Positions 31,344 to 42,233 of a stretch of DNA of 64,000 nt are shown one piece after another. The notes under the pieces were generated by a model. It ran no database searches. It was not told the DNA's origin and worked only from the letters and a program-made list of their open reading frames with translations. The DNA is from Stenocarpella maydis (lineage: Eukaryota > Ascomycota > Sordariomycetes > Diaporthales > Diaporthaceae): assembly GCA_002270565.1 (NCBI GenBank), contig NQMI01000172.1, forward strand, positions 1 through 64,000, in the 5' to 3' direction. A program made the position numbers and the translations under genes. The stretch's first letter is position 1. Each line of letters starts with the position of its first letter.

Positions 31344-33685
31344 ATGGCTCTCGCCCTCCTGCCGGGGCAGCACGACACGGCAATGTATGGCTCCAGCCGC
31401 TCGCGGGCAGCGCAGGCTTGTGTGACGTGCCGGAAACAAAAGCGGAAGTGCGACAAGGTCCTGCCATCCTGCTCCAGGTGTTCCTCGCTGCAGCGCGAAT
31501 GCGACTACTCGGACCAAGGGTCCCCGGCCGCGGGCCCTTCTGCGGAGGCCTTTGCGAGCCTGCAGATGAAGCTGGCAGAGATTGAGGCGAGGCTGGACTC
31601 GGCCCGGGAGAACCCCCCCCAGGCTCAGGTAAATGGGACCCCGCGCTCCAGCACGTATGTCGGGGGCTCCGAGTCCAGCCCGGAGAGTGCGGGCCATGGG
31701 GCTGTCCGGCCAAGAGGCGAAATATGGGTGGATGGTCAGACGGCCCTCGAGAGAACGAAATTCCCGACCGTCATGTTCCTTGACAGCGATGTGTACATAT
31801 GGGCTGGGGTTTCGAGGCCAAATCCAAATCCGAACATTGATATACCGATGGTAAGCACGCCTTCTTAAAATCACGTTCTCCACGAGATTGTTGATGCTTT
31901 GAGCTCCATCATTGGTTGTGGTGTGTGCCAGGGTGCTCCAGTGACACCTTCTACATCGCAGACTACTTGGAAAGGGGAGGAGTGCAATCAGGAGGGGCAT
32001 GGGTCCTGGTGGGCGCAGCTGTGCCGAAAGCATGCTCTGCACGGGATACGGAAACAAAGTGGCCAGCTCGTCGTGAAAAGGGCATATTCTCGTTGAATAA
32101 GCCGCCGATTTGTTCATGTACCGCCCGATGGCCGTCAGTTGCAGGCATGCTAGGTTCCGGACTCGACATTTGAGCCACGAATAAACTTGCTGCCGCTCTC
32201 AAACCCCTTGTTCCGTCGCATTGCCAGCCATGAATCTGCACTCACCCATCAGAGGTGTGAAAAGGGGCTAATTCTTGCCAGGAAGTCCTCGAGATCCTTG
32301 CTTCCAGCAATGCCGTAGAGGAGACCGCCGCATCATACTTCGACACGATCCACCGCTGGTTCCCGTTCATATCCAGGAAACGCATGAACCTAGGCATATC
32401 GCTCTCGGACGGCGGGCCAGACCTTGCGCTCCTGTTCCTCGCCATGAAGCTCATCACAACCGTGCCAACGCCAGAGATGCGCTCCGCGGCAGATTCGCAC
32501 CTGTACGCCTCCTGCAAGCGCTTCCTGGCCCAACTCGAATCAGCAGGGACCCTCTCCGTCCTGTACCTACAGGCCATGATCCTGGTGGCCCTGTACGAGT
32601 ACGGGCACGCCATCTACCCGGCGGCGTGGATGACCGCAGGAAACTGCGTGCGCTACGCCGCGATGCTGGGCCTGCCATCCCACCAGGAGTCGTGCACCAT
32701 CCTCGGGGAGTGCAGGACGTGGACCGAAAGCGAGGAGAGGCGGCGGGTGTGGTGGGCGACGCACATCCTGGACAGGATCATGTCCCTTGGCTCCAAGAAG
32801 CGCTTCGCCGGCAGCCCTGACCTGGCCGTGGACATGGAGATGCTCCCCGTCGACGACCAGGCCTGGGACTCGGGCGACATGGCCTACTCGCTCCAGAGGC
32901 CCGCCAGCACGCCGCTCGAGGACGCCACGGCCAGCCCGTTCGCGCGCCTGGTGCAGGCGTCGATCCTGACATCGAGAGCCATGGCGCACTGCAAGGGTGC
33001 GCCGAGGCGGTACCTCCGGCGCGGGCCCAGGGGCTCGGGGAGGGACAGCGCCAGCGCCAAGGAGCTGGGCAACGATGCCTTCAGCATCAGGAAGGTCAGG
33101 GAGATAATCCGCGACCTGCACACGCTCGCGGCCGCCATCGACGAGGATATCGCCAGCGCCGGCGGAGTGGGCAGCGATGTCTACTTCGCGATGAGCCCCT
33201 CGCGGTGCCTCGTCTGGAGCACGCTGATCATGGTCATGGACATGTACAGCTGCCCGGAGCACATGCGCCCGGGAGCCGGGATCGGCAGCGAGGACGGGCG
33301 GACGGAGGAGGAGCTGGCGATGCAGGTCGAGGCGATCCAGGGCCTGACGACGACGAGCGAGACCATCAAGGTGTTCGCGGACGAGCTGGTGGGCCTCTGC
33401 CGCAGCCCCGCCGCGTCGCCGGACTTGGACATGGACGGCAGGGGCGGTGGCGGTGAGGCGGACGTGATTGCTAGAGTGAGCCCGCTGTGCTTCGATGCCA
33501 TATATTGTGCTCTGGCCACCTTCCACTGGCACTGGAAGGAGAACGGCCAGCCGGATATGAGACTGGGCATGGAGCAGTCGAGGGCCGTGTTCCTCGGGAT
33601 GGCACCGAGGTGGAGGCTTGCTGTGGATTACTTGGAGATAGAGAGGTATCACGATGTGATGGGGCTCATGACTGACCAGGGCTAA
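31344..33685 (+). CDS. Zn2Cys6 fungal-specific transcription factor
   Basis: Exons 31344-31850 and 32282-33685 give 636 residues. The binuclear zinc cluster is complete: Cys26, 29, 36, 43, 46 and 53 (CX2CX6CX6CX2CX6C), preceded by SRSRAAQ and followed by a short helical linker (SLQMKLAEIEARLDS, about residues 70-85). The second exon holds the fungal-trans regulatory domain: SYFDTIHRWFPFIS, YLQAMILVALYEY, RYAAMLGLP, RRRVWWATHILDRIMSLG and a C-terminal helical part ending at WRLAVDYLEIERYHDVMG. The single intron is unusually long (431 bp; GTAAGC donor, GCTAAT branch, GCCAG acceptor) but joins in phase 0 to give IDIPMEVLEIL, so no middle exon is required. The protein should be a nuclear regulator; its targets are unknown. 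It diverges from the DUF604 pseudogene. Confidence 0.9.
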
Positions 33686-34098
33686 TGGGTCGTAATACTC
33701 AACTATAATAGAATGGATCAGAAGGGTGTGAAACAAGTTATAGACCTAGAAATGGACCAGGCTTGCCAGTTCAACCGTCACTAATCCACGAGCGGGCTTC
33801 CAATGCCGCTATCAAAATAAAAGCCGCTCCGGCAGGGTGGAATGAGAGTGTCTCGAGAGCGCATGCGGAAAGTGAACTATATGGGACTGTTAAAAAGGAG
33901 CATGGCTCGTTCAGCTTGCCGTGTCAACGGCACAGTATATCGGCACACCACTATGGGTCCAAGTGTTAGTTCCTGCCAAGTTCCACAAGATGAATCCGGT
34001 CTTTCATAGCATTCATGCTCGTCTATATGCTCGTTATACACCCCCGCTCATGCGTATCGTCTACCACCTCTGGGCGGGCCTGCATCCCCACCGATTGT
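33686..34098. other. convergent 3' intergenic region
   Basis: About 410 bp between the transcription factor and reductase stops. No gene or repeat of note. Confidence 0.6.
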
Positions 34099-35253
34099 CT
34101 AAAACTTGTAGACCTGGTCCTTGTTGTACCCAAGCTCGGCCAAAATGCCCGTCAGCTCACCCTGGTCCTGGGGGCTCACCTTGGGGCCCGAGATGGACTT
34201 GTACAGGCCAGGGGGCCCACAGACGAAGATCTTGACGTTGCCGTCCTTGGGCCCTGGTAGGACCGTCTTGAGAACCTCCTTGTTGATGTAGCCCTTACCG
34301 CCAGCCCACTCCTTAGGCGGGTTGTCCAGCAGGTAGAATGCGCGGAAGCGCTGGGGGTATGTGTTCTCGAGCTCTTGGAACTCCTTCTTCAGCAGGATTT
34401 CATCCTCCGTGACGTTGCCGAATACGAGAGTGACCTTGGTCTTGTCGTTGGGGTTCTTGAAGATGGCACGGCACAGCTGGTACATTGGGGTGACACCGGT
34501 GCCACCGGCGACCAGGCCAATGTGCTCGTGCTTGTTCTCCGTCCACGGGTATTTGGGCAAGGGGCCCTTGAAGTCGAGGCGTTGGCCGGGGACCATGTTG
34601 TGCATGTAGTTAGACATAGGACCGTCAGGGTACTTCTTGACGAGGAGCTCTAGGTAGCCGTTGGCATCTGCGCGTCGATTAGGTTTTAGCATGCGGACCA
34701 AGGCTCCAAAATCTCGAGCAGAGGCACAGGGTGGGACTCACCCTCATCGGAAGTAGGTGTGTACGGCCTCACGACAGGCTTGCCATCCTCAGGCTTGAAC
34801 TTGGTCAAGATAGCGCTCGCGACCTGCACGCCAGAGACCATGTCGTCCTCAGGGAGCTTGAACCGGAACTTCTTGGTGTTGGGGCTCACGGTCTCAACGT
34901 CGTCCAGCTTGAGGGAGATGAAACCCTGGTCTCCGCCCGTCAGGGCCTTCTTGACCTCACCACCAGGGAGGGCTCCCTTGACCTTTGCCTCGGCCTTTTG
35001 CGCCGCGCTCGGGTTCCGTGTGAAGTAATAGTAGCCGCCGGCGACCGCGGCGCCGCCCCCAAGGAAATACAGCAGCGTGTTGTTGCTTCCACCGGAGGGA
35101 GCAGAAGGCTTGTCGGCATAGCGGCGGATTTGCTGGTGCGTATGATGATGTCAGTTATCGGCAGACAGAAGCAGGGCCGGAGGGGGGGGGTAGGCTTACA
35201 TGCTTCGTAGGCTGAGCCGACTGGCACGTCCGGAATGCTGCTCGAGCAAACAT
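34099..35253 (-). CDS. MCR1: mitochondrial NADH-cytochrome b5 reductase
   Basis: Three exons on the minus strand, 35253-35200, 35132-34742 and 34667-34099, give 337 residues. The first exon encodes a basic mitochondrial presequence ([11 protein letters not shown]...). Exon 2 continues RRYAD, then a membrane segment (about residues 38-60, [20 protein letters not shown]), the MCR1 hallmark that gives outer-membrane and intermembrane-space forms. FAD-binding RPYTPTSD spans the exon 2 end; NAD-binding [10 protein letters not shown] and [12 protein letters not shown] follow. The enzyme passes electrons from NADH to cytochrome b5 or erythroascorbyl radical, and is needed for sterol and oxidative-stress metabolism. 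Both introns (67 and 74 bp) have GTAAG/GTGAGT donors and keep phase. Confidence 0.96.
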
Positions 35254-36480
35254 TTTGCTGCAAGACGGAAAGGAGACTGCGGGAGAATGCCAATTGTCTC
35301 CGGGGGAAGGAGCAGAAGCGTCAACAGAGTCCGGAACTGAGAGGAAAAGAAACCCGAACCAGTGGATCGGGGATGGAGCTGTGGGAGCTGTATGGCGTTG
35401 CTGAGCCCGGAATTGCGGACTCTCGGACCCCCCAGAAATATCTACCTTACAAATGCGACAGCCATGACGTAAGGCAACATACGTCCTCCACTGTATAAGC
35501 TCCAGTACCTGCTGTGCTTAAAGCCTTGTAGACTTGTAGGAGTCACGCCATTGGGGACCTATCGATTCGCCTGCAGGCCCAGGAGGGTCGACGAATTCTT
35601 TCACGATCCAAGGGTAGACATGAGGTCCCGCAGAAATAACCCTCGACGTTGCCCTGCGTCGACAGCTCTCACGATTCTGTCCAACACTCCCAGTCAAGCA
35701 CACACAAACAGGCCCAAGTGCGGCATTGTTGATACCTACCTAGGTATATAGAAATTCCGAGATCCAGTGCTTCCGGGAAAACCGTATGTGCATACGGGTA
35801 CTCCAGCCAGTCACAGATCACTCCATATCAAACAGCAAGCCTGTAACTCTGATGGTCGATGCTTCCGTTATGGAGCAGAGGACGGCGGCCATACGCGTAC
35901 ACTTGACGTGCTTTCCAAGGGGCAGACAGAGGACAAGCTGTGCGGCCGTGACCGTTACGGCTCCAACAGTTTATATTGGCATTTCGAAAACATTATACAA
36001 AGCGCATCGGCTATATGGAGCCCCTTCGTCGCGGACACAAGACTCCATCGCAAGAGGTGATATGCCCTTTCCGCCATCCCAGATCACCCGTGATGTACTC
36101 CTGGAATGCAAGATCCAATCTCTGCTCTGGACCGAAAACACCGTCCCTCCCCGCTGCCTGGCAATAATATCCTTTCCTCTTGGTGGCCCGGTGCGCTCGC
36201 TGGCATCTCAGTGCAGGCAAGGGAGCCTAGCCCTTGCCCTGCCACCCAGCTCTGCCCCCGACCTACCTCATCGCTCCCTCGCCCCTCATCATAATCAGTC
36301 ATTGATGTGCTGATCCGCCCACTATAGTTGTTTTTCCTTGGTCCGTACAAGCAACGCTCCGCCTCGCCAAGATTGTTACAATTACACTTGGCCACGTATA
36401 CCTGGCCTCCGCTCCCCCGGCATTGATCTTATTACCAGGACGCCCTTGTGCGGGGCGACCTTTGCCTCATCTGGTCTCCC
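35254..36480. other. intergenic region upstream of MCR1
   Basis: About 1.2 kb without a supported gene. A TACCTAGGTA palindrome lies near 35742-35751. Frames at 35767-36313 have no start context or protein-like motifs. It holds the MCR1 promoter and the 3' UTR of the SH3 gene. Confidence 0.5.
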
Positions 36481-38034
36481 TCATGATTTCGCCTCCATCT
36501 TTCTGTCCTCTGTTGGAGACTGCAACTTCGCATCGGATTTGGTCTGGCCTCCGTACTTCTTGGGTGGGATCTCCTCGCCTCCCTGGCTGCCTCGTCGTAG
36601 GAACCCGGTGTCTTGGTGCGTCGAGAGCGTCGGTGTGTTGGCTTGGCTGCCGCCTCTTTGACCGTGGTAGTGTACGACTTGGGGAGGGACGTGGCCGGCT
36701 TGGTTGCCTAGCATGTGGTGTGGATACGGCTCAAGGTCCTTGCTAGAAGTAGAGAAAGTTGAGACGACTGGCTGATGATATCCATTGGCGTTGGAGGAGG
36801 TACTTGCAGTCGAAGGATTGTGGCCAAGGTTCGTGTGCTCGGCTTGTGTGGGCGTGCCCACGTCGCCAGGGCTCCCGGAGAGTGGTTCAGCCTGCCCGGT
36901 CAGGCTTGTCATGCCGCCCTCGATGTCCCTGAGCAGCCGCACGTACTCCTCAGGGACCAGGCCGCTCTCTTCCGTCTTGGGGTCTTCGGCCACGAGCCAA
37001 CCCTGCCCGTGCCTATAAGAAACCCATATTATCTGGCCCTCTACCAGGGGAAGCTCATTCTCGTTTTCGCGCTCAAAGTCGAACAAGGCGACCGCCTTGC
37101 CGTGCATCTCCTCGTCGGGCGAGGTGATTGTGAATTGGTAGTCCCTGGAGTACCTGGACTGGTCTTCCCGGTCGTACCCGGGAGACTGGGCCGGACTAGA
37201 ATCGTCAGAGTCATCACGGTATCCGCCATTGGGTTCAGCATACTGCCGTGGCTGCAGCTCAGCGAGCGTGTAGGGATGCCCGGAGTGCCGTGCTTGGGTG
37301 GGCGGGTAAGTGACGTATTCACCGCCCGGCCCGTTCGCCTCCCCCCCCTGGTTCACATAATATCGTTCACTGCCGTCACCGCCCGTGCCTATGTAGTAGC
37401 CCCTCTCGGCATCGTAGTCGGCCGCGTGCATGACATTCGAGCTGCCCTGGTCGCGGCTGCTGCGCCGCCGGCTCTGCATGAAGGCCGCGCCCGAGGACTT
37501 GTGTTTTCGGTGCCTGGAGCTCACCACCGGGCTCTGGAGGTCCTCGTCCTCGCTCCAGGGAGGCCCGTCCCCGAGATAGATGGGTGCCAAATCATTGACC
37601 CTGCTGAGGCTCTCCCATGCACCCGTGTCCCAGCTCGTCTTGCCTTCCCAGGCAGAGTCGGACAGGCGGCGTGACTCGCTCGCCGGGGTCGACCTGCCCG
37701 AGGGGGGCTCTGGCGGAGGCCCATAGTGCATGGGGTGAGCGGTCGAGTAGGCGAAGTCCCGCACGAGAGTGTACGGGAGGCTGGAGGGGAACATGGGGAA
37801 TATGTGAGAGGGCGGTCGCGACCGGGAAGGCACGGAGCCAACGGAGTACTGCGACAGCCTGTCCTTGGATGCTTGTGACATGGAGACCGGCCGGGCCAGA
37901 GTGGATCGTTTCGCCTGGGGCGAGGAGGTTATGATTGGGGGCAGAGGCGGGTGGTTTGGATTGGAAGTCGGCGACGAGACGGCTGGAGGGGGCGAGGTAG
38001 CTGGTGAGGAGGTCGCGGACATGGCTGTGGTCAT
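36481..38034 (-). CDS. NBP2: Nbp2-like SH3-domain adaptor
   Basis: A single-exon gene of 517 residues. The N-terminal 300 residues are low complexity (Ser/Pro-rich at first; Tyr/Gly/Asp-rich around 200-260). An SH3 domain spans about residues 310-372: KAVALFDF, the ALYDF-type start; ENELPLVEGQIIWV; GQGWLVAED, with the conserved Trp; and SGLVPEEYVRLL. This arrangement and the ENELPLxEGQ core match fungal Nbp2, which in yeast bridges the PP2C phosphatase Ptc1 to MAP-kinase scaffolds in the HOG and cell-wall integrity pathways. The C-terminal tail is Gln/Ser/Gly-rich and ends in a basic segment. Function in this organism is inferred from the SH3 similarity. No intron is needed. Confidence 0.85.
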   Translation of the reverse strand: MTTAMSATSSPATSPPPAVSSPTSNPNHPPLPPIITSSPQAKRSTLARPVSMSQASKDRLSQYSVGSVPSRSRPPSHIFPMFPSSLPYTLVRDFAYSTAHPMHYGPPPEPPSGRSTPASESRRLSDSAWEGKTSWDTGAWESLSRVNDLAPIYLGDGPPWSEDEDLQSPVVSSRHRKHKSSGAAFMQSRRRSSRDQGSSNVMHAADYDAERGYYIGTGGDGSERYYVNQGGEANGPGGEYVTYPPTQARHSGHPYTLAELQPRQYAEPNGGYRDDSDDSSPAQSPGYDREDQSRYSRDYQFTITSPDEEMHGKAVALFDFERENENELPLVEGQIIWVSYRHGQGWLVAEDPKTEESGLVPEEYVRLLRDIEGGMTSLTGQAEPLSGSPGDVGTPTQAEHTNLGHNPSTASTSSNANGYHQPVVSTFSTSSKDLEPYPHHMLGNQAGHVPPQVVHYHGQRGGSQANTPTLSTHQDTGFLRRGSQGGEEIPPKKYGGQTKSDAKLQSPTEDRKMEAKS

Positions 38035-41000
38035 GTTCGACTGGAGTCAAGCCGTGGGTACCGTCGCGTGCGGTGTCGCAAATGGTGCGGCGGGCTGGGC
38101 AGTGAGCACCGCCTTGCCCGTGCCCAGTTCAGGTGTTGCCAGCCCAAGGCCAATGTCGGTCGCTCGGCTGTGGAGCTGGTTGAGACGGTGACAGGGTGTC
38201 GAAGGAGCAATTGGGTCAATTGGAAGGGTTTGGAGGGATGCTGCGAGGGCGACGGGGGCCTTGGGGAGAGTCGAGGCTCTGGCTTGGCTCTCTGCCTGGC
38301 CGGGCTTTGCCAGACGGGAAGACGGCGGCGCAAGGCGAAATCTTTTTGCGGTGGTGCAAGGAGTCAGTCGCGAGTTCTGTGGAGAATGGAGAAGTATCCA
38401 AACAATCCGGATCAGCAGGGTATGCGAGTGTCTGGCTCAGGATGGGCCTTGGACGTTGTGGTGCTGCGACCAGGTTGGTGCGGTGCAAGGCCGATGGAGG
38501 GGGGGGGCAGGGAGGGGGAGGAACAGGAGCAAGGCGTGCGCTGCCCGCTGCCGGCTGCTTCTGGTGTTGTGCACTGCTTGGTGTGCTGTGCTGCTGACGA
38601 AACGGCGTGGGGACGCAGGCTGGCAGGCTGGGCAGGCTGGGGCGCGGGGCGGGTCCAGAGATTGAGTTAATGCAGAGGAGCCCAGGTGATGCTATTCATG
38701 GGATGGGATGGGAGATTGGAGGTCGGGCTTGCAATGAGCGCCGAGAGAGGGCCCCCCAGGCGAGGGATCCGGATGGCCGGGTCGAAACTCGGTGTGGTAC
38801 TGTCGATTGTTGGGTCTGCTATTGTGAGGGGATCTGAGGGGGGAGGAGAAGGAGGCTCCAGGCTTGCTTGTACAAGTCTGCCCCGTCAGGCCTGTCTGAA
38901 GCAGCAAGCAGTCCAGTGCGATGGCGGGAGAAGAACTGGATGGAACCTTTGGAAAGGCCTGAATGGTTTGGATCCACCGGGAGTCAAGTTTGATCTGCAG
39001 GGTTGGACTGGGCTGGCCTGGGCTTGGGTTGGGGGATCTTTGTGTCTTGTTTCCGCCCTGCCAGCTGCCACACACTCGTGTCTCTCCAACCGCCGCGCCT
39101 CTCTGTGTGTGTTCTGCTCTCCTTCCACCAGCCCGGCCCAACAGCCCTGTCCGGGAGATATACGAGAGACGTTGATACGACAGGACTAATAAGCGCGCTC
39201 TTCATGGGCCTCGTCTATAAGCCGTGCCTAGTGCAGGAAAATACCTGGGTACCTGGGCAGGTGTGGACACACACACAATGGTCTGTCTACATCCGGCCGT
39301 TGGCCCTCGTCGTGAGCCAACACAGCCAACGCACTCCAACCCCCTCATGCCGCACTCGTCCTTTTTGCGCTGGCTTGCCCGCTCTCCATCCAATGCGTCG
39401 TCACGTATTAGACGAGCCACGGTCTGCCCAGCAATGTAGCTTGGTTACCGCTGTGCGTATGTACGGAGTATTAGAAAGCTAGCTGCAGAGCGCAAGGAGC
39501 CCGCCTGGGTGTCAGCCGCAGGCTGGTCCGTGAACAGCACGTGGAACGTCGAGGCGGCGGGGGAGGGGGGGGAGGGAGGGATTTTGGAATTTGCATATTA
39601 AACCGCCTACCTGGCAGCCCTAGGCAGTTACATCAAGACGAGGGCCGCCGAGTTGGTCATTGTCTTGGACTCGCAGGACTCGGAAGGGTCCAACTGGGTG
39701 AGGGAGTTGCTGCTGCACTAGTGAGTGTACTTCGTGCCCGTCGCCTGTCTCACCGACCAACCGACCACCAACTGCTGTGGCTGCCTGACATGCCACTCAC
39801 AAGACTGACTCGTCACGGAAGATGAGCGATGGTGCTGCACCTGATGAGATGAACTGATACCAGTCGCTGCGCGTCTACATTATTTCCACCGGTAGCCTGC
39901 AACTGGGGCCAACGATACCAGGCAAATGAAGCCATCTCCACGCCCACGTTTCTTCCTCCCAGAATGCCTCAAAAAAGCCCACCGAGCCATACTAATTACA
40001 TTTGACTCGTGGCATGAACTTGTCAACCGAGATAGGACTGGCCTGATTACGACCCACGTGCTTCCAGGCTCCTGAAGCAACAGAGCATGCGTGTTTTAGA
40101 TGCGTCACCGCCGCTGCGCACTCGGCATGAACATAATCACCCAAGACGCCCTCCTCCTATTGCCTCCGTCGTCGTCGTCGACGGCGTCAGCCTCCCTGGG
40201 CATGTTTCTGCAGGTCAGGGGACCCGCAGAAGAACAAATAAACTGATCGAGACCCGGCGGGTCGTCCGGTAGATATCCTTTTAGTATACCTGTTTTGTGC
40301 ATCTCGGCCGAGACCATCATGACTCTTGCCCAGTGCCGTCGCCAGGCGGACAAGTAGACAAATGCCGGAGGGTTCGGAGCACTGTGCCTCTGCTTGGTAA
40401 AGCTCTCTCCATGCACGCTGTCGGGGTCCATGGCTTGACACCGCCGGCTTATTCCTCGTGGTCGCCGGGTGGGCACATGTACCGAGTACAGCGGCGCTCT
40501 CTTCTGCTTCCCGTCGCGTGTGTATTGTGCGCGGGCAAGCGTTTCACTACACACGCACACGCACACGCACACGCACACGCACACGCACACGCACACGATA
40601 TCCGTCGAGGAAGCTAGTACTACTGAGCACGTTGGACAACTTGTTTCCAAAGCCGGCCATTACACAGGTGTCACGTCAGGCTCACAAGGCTGACAGACCG
40701 TTTCTATTTTGAGAAGCCATCCCTGCTGAACCCGTCTGTTTCAGGCCGGTGTTGCCAGTGGCAGCCATCCTTTCAGTCGGCAGTGACACCGCACCGGCAG
40801 GCGCTTTCATCGTCACCAATCACGCCCCGGCACGACGCTTGCGGGAGCCGCCCTGCCCCACCCAGCTCCGGTCCCTGCCGCAATGTTCCGCGTCTGCTTG
40901 TCAACCAAGCTTTCCCAGCCAGCCAGCAAGCAACACCGATTTTTCCCTATCTCCCGACCGCAACGGACAACCACGTCGTTGACTCCAATCAGCGGCCGTG

Positions 41001-41367
41001 ACCTCGTGCAGATACACTCGGATGAAGTGAGAGGCCTCAAGGCGGCACCCGTCCTGCGACGTGGTATCGATCCCATCACAACCCACCGACACTTGACGTC
41101 CAGCCTTGCGTGCAAAGGACCCAAGATCTGAGTAGGACGCGCCCCCCCCCCCCAGCTCCGAGCCCTTCTGCCGTTATATGATGATGTTTATTATTGGAGC
41201 TGTCTGATCCCTTTGATGACTCTCTATATACCGTATACGCTTTTATTCTGATGATGCCTCGCCTACACTGGCCTCGTTCCTCGCTGCTGGACTTGCTGTT
41301 ATCTTGATGCCAGGCTAACACATGTTGCGAGCAGGAGCCGCTGTAGCCAACCCACGGCGAGCCCACC
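38035..41367. promoter_or_regulatory. 3.3-kb divergent region between SH3 gene and SSU72
   Basis: No supported gene. Many short frames are present on both strands, but none has family motifs or start context. It contains G/T-rich and G-run DNA near 38500 and 39555-39575, an eight-unit CACACG repeat (40550-40597) and a C run near 41142-41153. It must hold both divergent promoters. Confidence 0.5.
40550..40597. repeat. (CACACG)8 microsatellite
   Basis: Eight perfect CACACG units (48 bp) of strictly alternating purine and pyrimidine, located about 770 bp upstream of SSU72. Confidence 0.95.
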
Positions 41368-42233
41368 ATGGCAGCCATGGAAGCCACCAATGGAGCGGCA
41401 GCTATGCCTGTGGCGCAGAACGGCGCCAGCGAGGAGTCAGAGAGCTATAAGCTGCGTTTCTGCACGGTCTGCGCAAGCAACCAGAACAGGTACGCCTCCC
41501 CACTCCCCCTCCCCCCTCCCCCCGTCCCCCGTCTCCCACCTCAGGCGTCGCATCATTTCTAACAGAGTAATGTAGGTCCATGGAGGGCCACCTCCGCCTC
41601 GCCCAGGCTGGCTACCCCGTCATATCGTTTGGGACCGGCTCGCTTGTCCGGCTCCCCGGCCCGACCATCACGCAGCCCAACGTCTATCAGTTCAACAAGA
41701 CCTCGTACGATAGCATGTACAAGGAGCTCGAGGGAAAGGACCCGCGTCTTTACCGTGCCAATGGCCTGCTCAACATGCTGGGCCGGAACCGAGGCATCAA
41801 GTGGGGGCCGGAGAGGTGGCAGGACTGGCAAATCGGGCACCCACGCCACGGTCGTGAGCAGGAGCAAGGGCGCGAGGGCACCGAGATGGGACTGGTCGAC
41901 ATTGTCATCACCTGCGAGGAGAGGTGCTGGGACAACGTGGTGGACGACCTGCTCGCGAGGGGATCGCCCCTCAACCGGCCAGTCCATGTCATCAATATTG
42001 ACATCAAGGACAATCACGAGGAGGCATCAGTCGGTGGGCGAGGCATGGTCGACCTGGCCAACTCGCTCAACAAGGCGGCGCAGGAGGAGCGCGGGGCTGT
42101 CGGTGCGGCTGCCTTTGACGGGGGCGGCGCGGCGGCACGGTCGGGCTTTGACGAGAGGGTCCCCGAAATCCTGGCAGAGTGGCAGGAGCGGTGGCCTAAC
42201 CTCCCTGCTACGTGGACGCTGTCTTGGTTTTGA
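41368..42233 (+). CDS. SSU72: RNA polymerase II CTD phosphatase Ssu72
   Basis: Exons 41368-41489 and 41576-42233 give 259 residues, a little longer than the usual 195-250 because of an N-terminal Ala/Glu-rich extension of about 28 residues. The phosphatase loop CASNQNRS (Cys35, Arg41) directly follows KLRFCTV. Downstream are [14 protein letters not shown], the YxSMYKEL segment, [18 protein letters not shown] with the general-acid region, and [17 protein letters not shown], all Ssu72 hallmarks. The enzyme removes Ser5/Ser7 phosphates from the polymerase II C-terminal repeats within the cleavage and polyadenylation factor. The 86-bp intron (GTACGC donor, TAG acceptor) splits the codon of catalytic Arg41, so correct splicing is essential for activity. 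Start context ACCATGG is strong. Confidence 0.96.

Noticed and set aside
32567..33736. 389-codon minus-strand open frame
   Set aside because: It is a shadow of the Zn2Cys6 second exon; the sense frame has clear family motifs.
40550..40597. CRISPR-like array
   Set aside because: It is a simple hexanucleotide microsatellite with no spacers; the window is eukaryotic.
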